A stretch of DNA of 25,194 nucleotides from a virus, in the IMG/VR virus record IMGVR_UViG_3300005918_000119, positions 1-25,194 of that record. The stretch is one strand, 5' to 3'. Positions 20,288 through 25,194 of this stretch are shown in pieces. Below the pieces are notes generated by a model. It was not told the origin of the DNA, ran no database searches, and worked only from the letters and a program-made list of their open reading frames with translations. The position numbers and the translations under genes were made by a program. Position 1 is the stretch's first letter. Each line of letters begins with the position of its first letter.

Positions 20288-21379
20288 GTGACAAATATCA
20301 GATTAGATCATGAGATCCAAAAGCTGATAGATGATATGAGCACAAAGGTCTATTACCGGAAGGGTAGGCTTTGTTCATGTGTACAAGCAGAGCATGGAGC
20401 TCCAGATCCCCAGCATGATTGCATCGATGGATTCAGATATGATGCTCCGATCGAATATGAAGTGCTCAGGACATCTGTAGATATGCGAAGGCAATCTGAG
20501 AAAGCCCAGCGGATCCTGCAGGGCGGATCCACAATTACGATCCCCCGGAAGCGGCTTAATCACCATGCAGTAATTACCGGGAATGTAGATCTCTCTGGTG
20601 GGATAGATCTCACTTCAGTATTTAACATTAAAATTATTGTGGACAGCGGATCTGAAACTACGATCAATGCAGCTTTAAAGGCTGCAGATAAGTCTGATGT
20701 ATCACTCCCTGAGATTGTTCATTCAATCAATAGCGCAGGATTGGGGAATATAGCCTATGAGAGCGGATCCACGGGCGATCCTAATGAAAGTGGATACCTA
20801 ACCCTCAGATCCCTCAAAGCGGGCTCAGATTCCAATTTAACGCTATTGATTCCCTCTTCCGGGGATGCAGTGAGTGCTCTTCTGGGAGTGGATCCAAATT
20901 TTTATCCCCATCGATACATCCCCAGCACTACAGTTATGCAGTATATCCTACTCTATGATGAGATCTCAATGGGTGATATCTTCACTTTAAACCTGAGAAC
21001 TCGCAGGGATTCTGTAATGATGAAAAGGGGATTTCAGGATAGCATTAAGGCTTTCGATATTAAGCGGATCCTAAGTGTCTCCGCTGATGATCAGATCTAT
21101 CATGAGAATATTGATTTCACGTTCGCTGGAGATGCCATTACGTGGTTAGCTGGGAAGGGCATGAGTAATGGGGTAGCATACGCTACTGAAATGCTTGTGA
21201 ACCCAAATTACATTGTTTATGAAGAGCAGGCTTCAGATCGTGGATCTGATATTGAGCTTGTAGCAAAAAAAATAGTTTTAAAACTCCGGAACTATACTGA
21301 ATCAGGAAGAGCGATGGATCTACCGATCGATCGTAAATCAGCCTTCAGTAATGCATTTAGTTCAGGGTTTCAATTATAA
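20288..21379 (+). CDS. Tail/neck structural protein with N-terminal zinc-binding segment
   Basis: This 363-residue protein starts at GTG 20288 with GGGGA upstream. Near the N-terminus is a cysteine/histidine cluster (CSCVQAEHGAPDPQHDC) that matches the CxC...DPxCxxC zinc-loop pattern found in some phage head-tail joining proteins. Residues about 100-210 form a beta-rich domain (KIIVDSGSETTINAAL, then YLTLRSLKAGSDSNLTLLI). The C-terminal part is mixed alpha/beta. It sits between the DGR cassette and fibre- and tail-completion genes, so it is probably a neck or baseplate-proximal protein. The zinc cluster, not the whole family, is what I can see. Confidence 0.55.
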   Translation: MTNIRLDHEIQKLIDDMSTKVYYRKGRLCSCVQAEHGAPDPQHDCIDGFRYDAPIEYEVLRTSVDMRRQSEKAQRILQGGSTITIPRKRLNHHAVITGNVDLSGGIDLTSVFNIKIIVDSGSETTINAALKAADKSDVSLPEIVHSINSAGLGNIAYESGSTGDPNESGYLTLRSLKAGSDSNLTLLIPSSGDAVSALLGVDPNFYPHRYIPSTTVMQYILLYDEISMGDIFTLNLRTRRDSVMMKRGFQDSIKAFDIKRILSVSADDQIYHENIDFTFAGDAITWLAGKGMSNGVAYATEMLVNPNYIVYEEQASDRGSDIELVAKKIVLKLRNYTESGRAMDLPIDRKSAFSNAFSSGFQL

Positions 21380-21390
21380 GGATATGATCC

Positions 21391-21915
21391 ATGAGTGATA
21401 CTATCAGAACCAGAGCCCAGATCCTTGCACTACTGGCTGACAATGAAAATGGGGATATCTCTCCACAGGATCTGAGGGATGCCATCATATCCATGTTCGG
21501 AGTTTATGGAGCAATCTATTCAAAGGATAACGCTGTTACTCAGGTGCTGGCTGCAGCAACCGCTGCAAAGTTACTGAATTTTACAAAGAATGGGCTGGGT
21601 GTAGGATCTACCCCAGACTATCAAAATGGGCAGATCACTCTGGACAATGGTGGTGCTTATATAGTTCTCTCCCAGATCTCCGCAAAATCATCCGCTGCAG
21701 ATGCTACCATTAAGGGGCATTTAAGGCTGGATGCTGTAGAGGCAGATGGCGGATTTCATCATACCCTTACCACTGCAGACAAATTAGACTCCGGAATGTG
21801 TGTAGATCTGATTTCTGCTAATGCAGCACAGGTATTAAGCCTTTATGTAGAGAGCGATAAGACCACTACACTGACAGCAGAGCAAGTCCAAATAATTGCA
21901 CTCAGGATAGGATAG
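21391..21915 (+). CDS. Fibre-like protein with C1q-like C-terminus
   Basis: The 174-residue protein begins RTRAQILALLADNENGDISPQDLRDAIISM, a segment widely found at the N-terminus of phage fibre and head-spike proteins. The rest is beta-rich (GQITLDNGGAYIVLSQISAK, then SLYVESDKTTTLTAEQVQI) and resembles a C1q/TNF-like trimeric jelly roll. It is likely a short trimeric virion spike. The start has AAGGATATGATCC in front of ATG, 11 bases after the preceding gene. Assignment is from sequence pattern. Confidence 0.6.
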   Translation: MSDTIRTRAQILALLADNENGDISPQDLRDAIISMFGVYGAIYSKDNAVTQVLAAATAAKLLNFTKNGLGVGSTPDYQNGQITLDNGGAYIVLSQISAKSSAADATIKGHLRLDAVEADGGFHHTLTTADKLDSGMCVDLISANAAQVLSLYVESDKTTTLTAEQVQIIALRIG

Positions 21916-21921
21916 AGCCGA

Positions 21922-22506
21922 ATGAGCCCAAAGAATTCATCCCGTGCCCCGTCCGATCCCCCCAGCAGTATTGCTGGTGGGGATACGGATGAAACAGAAA
22001 AGGACGATACAAAAATGCCTCATGCAAAAGGATCGATTCTTATAGTTGACGATGATAGATCCCAGAGGGCTTATCTCCGTGGATTGATTGAGTATAGCTT
22101 CCCAGAGGTATATGTGGGTGAGGCTGGCAACTTTGAATCAGCAATGAAGATGGCTGGTGAACATGATTTTGATTTATTTGTTATGGATGTGCTGTTAGAT
22201 GGGAATACAGATGGAGTTCAGGCTGCAAAGGCACTGAATGCACTGAATGGGTATCATGTAACTCCAGTGATATTTATTACTGCAGCAGACGGGATGAGGG
22301 CGAAACTGAAGAGTGAATTTGATAATTTCGTATGTTACGATAAACCACTTAAACCCCATGTATTTAATCGCCGTGTAGGACGATGCTTGGAGCTAATGGA
22401 AAGCCTTAATCAGATAAGGCAAAATGTGATAAGTCTGAATATTCTTGAAACTGATATGATAGCTCAAAATGAAATGCTTGGGGGAATACATGCCATCCGA
22501 ACGTGA
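21922..22506 (+). CDS. CheY-like response-regulator receiver protein
   Basis: Residues about 37-160 form a complete receiver domain with all key positions: acidic pair Asp43-Asp44 (in SILIVDDDRSQ), phosphoacceptor Asp89 (VMDVLLDG), Thr120 (FITAADG) and Lys141 (YDKPL). It should therefore be phosphorylatable. There is no DNA-binding output domain, only a helical C-terminus of about 35 residues. The first 31 residues are a polar linker, so ATG 22015 (AAAGGACGATACAAAA upstream) is an alternative start. A near-palindromic hairpin lies around 21955-21985 at the N-terminal coding part. Its place inside a tail gene cluster is unusual. The cognate kinase is not in this window. Confidence 0.8.
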   Translation: MSPKNSSRAPSDPPSSIAGGDTDETEKDDTKMPHAKGSILIVDDDRSQRAYLRGLIEYSFPEVYVGEAGNFESAMKMAGEHDFDLFVMDVLLDGNTDGVQAAKALNALNGYHVTPVIFITAADGMRAKLKSEFDNFVCYDKPLKPHVFNRRVGRCLELMESLNQIRQNVISLNILETDMIAQNEMLGGIHAIRT

Positions 22507-22816
22507 TATCCAGAATGAGATCCTTAGATTACAGAAGCTGCAGGGCGATAAAGTGACAAACATTTGCAATATGGTTTCTGGAGATCCTTTTAGTCCGAAC
22601 GATACCGGGATGAAGGGGATCCTGATGGGGATAGTAAAAGATATGAAGGAATTTGATATTAGTGATTTTAAAGCAAATGTAAAATTCCGTGAAAAAAAAG
22701 AATCTGAAACATCCCGGTTAGTGGTGGGAGTGACTATATTAATTGTGAATTTAATGGTATCTGGATTTATTGGATTAATGTTTACAATGGCAGCAAAAGC
22801 TGCTGGGACTGAATAA
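22490..22816 (+). CDS. Small protein with one C-terminal membrane segment
   Basis: I choose ATG 22490, which has TTGGGGG upstream, over ATG 22469, which lies inside the receiver gene. The 108-residue protein has a soluble N-terminal part with helices (SERDIQNEILRLQKLQG) and one long hydrophobic segment near the C-terminus (LVVGVTILIVNLMVSGFIGLMF). It overlaps the receiver gene by 17 bases and is translationally coupled to it. A holin-like or tail-associated membrane role is possible, but neither is shown. Confidence 0.5.
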   Translation: MPSERDIQNEILRLQKLQGDKVTNICNMVSGDPFSPNDTGMKGILMGIVKDMKEFDISDFKANVKFREKKESETSRLVVGVTILIVNLMVSGFIGLMFTMAAKAAGTE

Positions 22817-22835
22817 AAGTGAAAGGGTAAAATTT

Positions 22836-23216
22836 ATGAGAAGTATGAGATTAATTCTGATCGTATTCATGGCTGTTTTTATTATGGCGGGCACTCTACT
22901 CGCTGTGCCTGAAGCTGCTTCTGCAGATCTTATTGCAGTCGTGGCAGATGCAGCAGTAAATGAAGCGGGATTGTTCGATAAGATCTGGATCTTCATTCAA
23001 GAAATCTGGAAGACTGCTGTAGGAACTATCATGGTTCTGATCGCAGGGTTTTATATACCGGGTGTTCGGACTCTTCTAATATTGGGTATTAAAGTGCTGT
23101 TTAGTGAGAAGATTGGAAAACTTATCTTTTTCGCCATTGCTCAAAAGCTGGTAGATGGAACTACTACAACGGTGGATAATAAGTGGCTGGAAGAGCTTAG
23201 GAAACAAGCTGGATAG
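22836..23216 (+). CDS. Small membrane protein, holin-like
   Basis: The 126-residue protein has an N-terminal hydrophobic segment (residues about 5-24, possibly a signal anchor with an Ala-rich cleavage region) and further hydrophobic segments near residues 60-80 and 85-105 (MVLIAGFYI, TLLILGIKVLF). It ends with a charged tail. The layout of two to three short membrane spans and a charged C-terminus fits holin-like phage proteins, but holin assignment by sequence alone is weak. AAAGGGTAAAATTT precedes the ATG. The next gene starts two bases after its stop. Confidence 0.45.
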   Translation: MRSMRLILIVFMAVFIMAGTLLAVPEAASADLIAVVADAAVNEAGLFDKIWIFIQEIWKTAVGTIMVLIAGFYIPGVRTLLILGIKVLFSEKIGKLIFFAIAQKLVDGTTTTVDNKWLEELRKQAG

Positions 23217-23218
23217 CT

Positions 23219-24106
23219 ATGCCTTCACCTAATGCACTCACTAATCTTATAGCGAATGCCCATCCATTGGGTAGCGAAGTGGAATTAGTCTGGACTCTTC
23301 CCGCTACGCTTCCTGATGGATGGAATCTGGTGCTATTCCGGAAACCCGGATCTGAGATCACCCAGAACGATATTGATAACCATTTTTTGGGAGCTATCAA
23401 TGATGATCTGATCGTATCCATGTTCTCCGGAACTGACTACCCAGATCTCACAGGGATCTCTGATTATGCGGTAGATAATAGAACCTTGTATTATTACCGG
23501 GCTGTTCTACAGGATACTGCAGACGATGCAGTCTCCGTTCCTACTACAGCCGGGGTGAGTGTAACACCACTGAAAACGGTGGTAACTCAGATCATCGATG
23601 CTAAGGCACTGATTCTGGAAAATGTAGAGAGAGTGATGAAATCTTATGGCATGGAGCGGGAGAAACATTATCAGCTTGCCCGTGAATATGGGATGCCTGA
23701 AATGAGAGCTCCGATCCTCTATGTTACCCGTGTAGGCGGGCATGTATTGAATCAGTTTATAGGGTACTTCAGGGAAGTGAAAGCTAACATGAAGGATGCC
23801 TATGGTGAGATCGAAATGGATAACATTCAGGTAGTCTGGGAAGATCCGAATGCTATTCGCCGGGACAACATCACCAACATCTTCAGAGAGAACAAAGAAT
23901 TTTTCCGCCAATATCTCATGCACCCAGACGGGGGCGGTATGACAAATGTAGAGATAATGATTGAAGGTGACGTGATAAATGAAGCGGTAAGGGACAGGGT
24001 TCAAATAGGTGGCATGATGATCATATCATGCGTAATTGAATCTGAAATCACCATGAACTCTACTCTGGCATCTTGGCTGGACGGTGAGGGACTGGGCACG
24101 GAATAG
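23219..24106 (+). CDS. Tail-completion protein with N-terminal FN3-like domain
   Basis: Residues 1-115 form a fibronectin-III-like domain: VELVWTLPATLPDGWNLVLFRK, then TLYYYRAVLQDTADD, and a closing VSVTPL strand. The remaining 180 residues are mixed alpha/beta (VERVMKSYGMEREKHYQLAREYGMPEM) and end in beta strands (MMIISCVIESEITM), the usual layout of tail terminator or neck proteins. It immediately precedes a small gene and the tail sheath, the expected position for a tail-completion protein in a contractile phage. Function is inferred from order. Confidence 0.55.
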   Translation: MPSPNALTNLIANAHPLGSEVELVWTLPATLPDGWNLVLFRKPGSEITQNDIDNHFLGAINDDLIVSMFSGTDYPDLTGISDYAVDNRTLYYYRAVLQDTADDAVSVPTTAGVSVTPLKTVVTQIIDAKALILENVERVMKSYGMEREKHYQLAREYGMPEMRAPILYVTRVGGHVLNQFIGYFREVKANMKDAYGEIEMDNIQVVWEDPNAIRRDNITNIFRENKEFFRQYLMHPDGGGMTNVEIMIEGDVINEAVRDRVQIGGMMIISCVIESEITMNSTLASWLDGEGLGTE

Positions 24107-24119
24107 GGACGTAAATAAA

Positions 24120-24326
24120 ATGGCAAAACAAAGTACAACTAAACAGGAAGTAGTCTCTAAAAGGCTCATTTCGCTATCTGAATTCAGAAACGATAACCCC
24201 GGAGCTATGAGCCCAGTGCTTGAAGCTGGTTTCCGGATGTGGATGAAGGTGGATAAGAAAGAATCTTTGAGAACCAGAACAAATGCCGAATGGCAAAAAC
24301 TACTTTCAGAATATCTTAAGTCATAA
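24120..24326 (+). CDS. Hypothetical protein, 68 residues
   Basis: This small basic protein (MAKQSTTKQEVVSKRLISLS at its start) lies between the tail-completion protein and the sheath. The frame extends 12 codons upstream to ATG 24084 inside the preceding gene. I prefer ATG 24120 because the shorter form avoids that 23-base overlap and has TAGGGACG upstream. No domain is visible. The centre (PVLEAGFRMWMKVDKKESL) is likely helical. Confidence 0.5.
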   Translation: MAKQSTTKQEVVSKRLISLSEFRNDNPGAMSPVLEAGFRMWMKVDKKESLRTRTNAEWQKLLSEYLKS

Positions 24327-24341
24327 GGTAAAGGAGCCAAA

Positions 24342-25194
24342 ATGAGCCAGCAGAAGTTTGACAATCAAATTTTAGTCGAACCACAGGCTAAATCGAAGTT
24401 CACGGTAGGCGTAACCCCCCGGGCAAATCCACTTGCTACCGGACGGGTTATCCTGATCGGTTCAAGTGAAGGTGGTACACCAGATGAAATAAACTGGTTC
24501 ACGAACAAAGGGCAGGCAGAAGCAGTGCTCCGTTCGGGTGACAGCTTACGTGCTATGGGATATTTATTCAACCCATCCCAGTTTCACGCTGGAGCCCCCT
24601 ATGTGGGATATATCAGGGCACAAGCTGCCACGATCGCAACCCACAATGCAACCAGTGGAACTGTAGATTCTAAGGATTATGGAACCTATGTGAATGGCAT
24701 TTCGGTGAAGATCGAAGCTGCTACACTCGCAGCGGGATCCAAAATCACTGTAGTATTTCAGGATAAAACAGAAACCTTCGATTATCTGGATCTGGCATTG
24801 TCAATTCAGTATGAGGGAGCTTTGGATTCTGGGTTACTGGAAATCACTGCTGGAAATCATATCATAGGATCTGCTGGAACTGCAGCATCTGAGTTAGTGG
24901 AATTTGATTTCGATTTTGCACTCTCCAGCTATAACACTGTGAGCAAGGTAGCAGCAGCTATCGAAGCTCTGGCAGACTGGACTTGCTCGATGTATGAAAA
25001 CACCTATGCTGGTGTTGGAACGCTGAATAGCACGATCCTCAATACTTTAGCTGAAGGCGATGTGAAATCCGCTGCTTTGGTATTACAGGGATATCCATAT
25101 ATCTCTGAGTATGTCCTGAACAATTATAGTGCCTTTGTAGATCTTACTGTAGTAACAGATGGAGCCAAGCTCGCAAATACCACGGGTTATGAGT
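24342..25194 (+). CDS. Tail sheath protein (N-terminal part; runs off the window)
   Basis: An open frame from ATG 24342 (AAAGGAG upstream) continues through the end of the window without a stop, giving 284 residues. It begins with the sheath N-terminal pattern: a VGVTPRANPLATGRVILIGSS strand region, then GTPDEINWFTNKGQAEAVL, LRAMGYLFNPSQF and YVGYIRAQAAT, the order seen in contractile-tail sheath proteins. Domain-insertion sequence rich in beta strands follows. This gene is the clearest evidence that the phage is a myovirus. The conserved C-terminal polymerisation region lies outside the window. Confidence 0.75.
   Translation, partial: MSQQKFDNQILVEPQAKSKFTVGVTPRANPLATGRVILIGSSEGGTPDEINWFTNKGQAEAVLRSGDSLRAMGYLFNPSQFHAGAPYVGYIRAQAATIATHNATSGTVDSKDYGTYVNGISVKIEAATLAAGSKITVVFQDKTETFDYLDLALSIQYEGALDSGLLEITAGNHIIGSAGTAASELVEFDFDFALSSYNTVSKVAAAIEALADWTCSMYENTYAGVGTLNSTILNTLAEGDVKSAALVLQGYPYISEYVLNNYSAFVDLTVVTDGAKLANTTGYE

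Noticed and set aside
1-25194. CRISPR arrays, insertion sequences, integrase or attachment sites
   Set aside because: No regularly spaced repeats, transposase frames, terminal inverted repeats or recombinase motifs were seen.

Overview
The window is a stretch of a tailed-phage genome (free phage or prophage, not decidable from this window) with a contractile tail. The evidence is a run of virion genes in conventional order: prohead protease/scaffold, major capsid protein, connector, HK97-gp10-like protein, tail-completion proteins and the N-terminal part of a tail sheath. Every gene I support lies on the + strand. I cannot name the host. Base composition is moderate, and codons ending in GAT or followed by C are so common that GATC words are very frequent in most of the window.

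Layout. (1) 1-8,000: small, mostly unrecognised genes. These include a zinc-ribbon protein, a sigma-70-like protein, a promoter-gene-terminator cassette for an exported protein, a DUF932-like protein and a zinc-binding protein. Three near-identical promoter/operator modules (about 2279, 3190 and 5838) and three tRNA-like hairpin elements (about 3776, 4222 and 5534) punctuate the small genes. (2) 8,005-8,275: a non-coding control region with two terminator-like hairpins and a perfect 11-bp inverted repeat. (3) 8,276-15,090: head genes. (4) 15,124-20,259: a receptor-binding cassette built around a diversity-generating retroelement (DGR). It has a 717-residue tail-fibre/C-type-lectin-like protein whose last 38 codons are the variable repeat (VR). 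A 114-bp template repeat (TR) lies 32 bp further on, followed by a DGR-type reverse transcriptase and four small genes. (5) 20,288-25,194: tail completion and fibre-like proteins, a CheY-like receiver protein, two small membrane proteins and the start of the tail sheath.

The DGR is the most striking system. VR and TR align over 114 bp without gaps. Of the 27 adenines in TR, 21 are replaced in VR, and only 2 of the other 87 positions differ. The RT carries the IGxxxSQ motif typical of DGR enzymes. The expected mechanism is adenine-mutagenic reverse transcription of TR RNA and replacement of VR, which changes the receptor-binding surface at the fibre tip. No recognisable Avd gene is present. 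A small OB-fold-like protein downstream of the RT is a candidate partner.

A second, independent signal supports recent transfer of this cassette. By eye, the tetranucleotide GGCC occurs 13 times between 15,687 and 19,550 and nowhere else in the window. GATC, extremely dense elsewhere (about 22 per kb in two sampled genes), drops to about 7 per kb in the cassette. The DGR/fibre block therefore looks imported into a genome that avoids GGCC.
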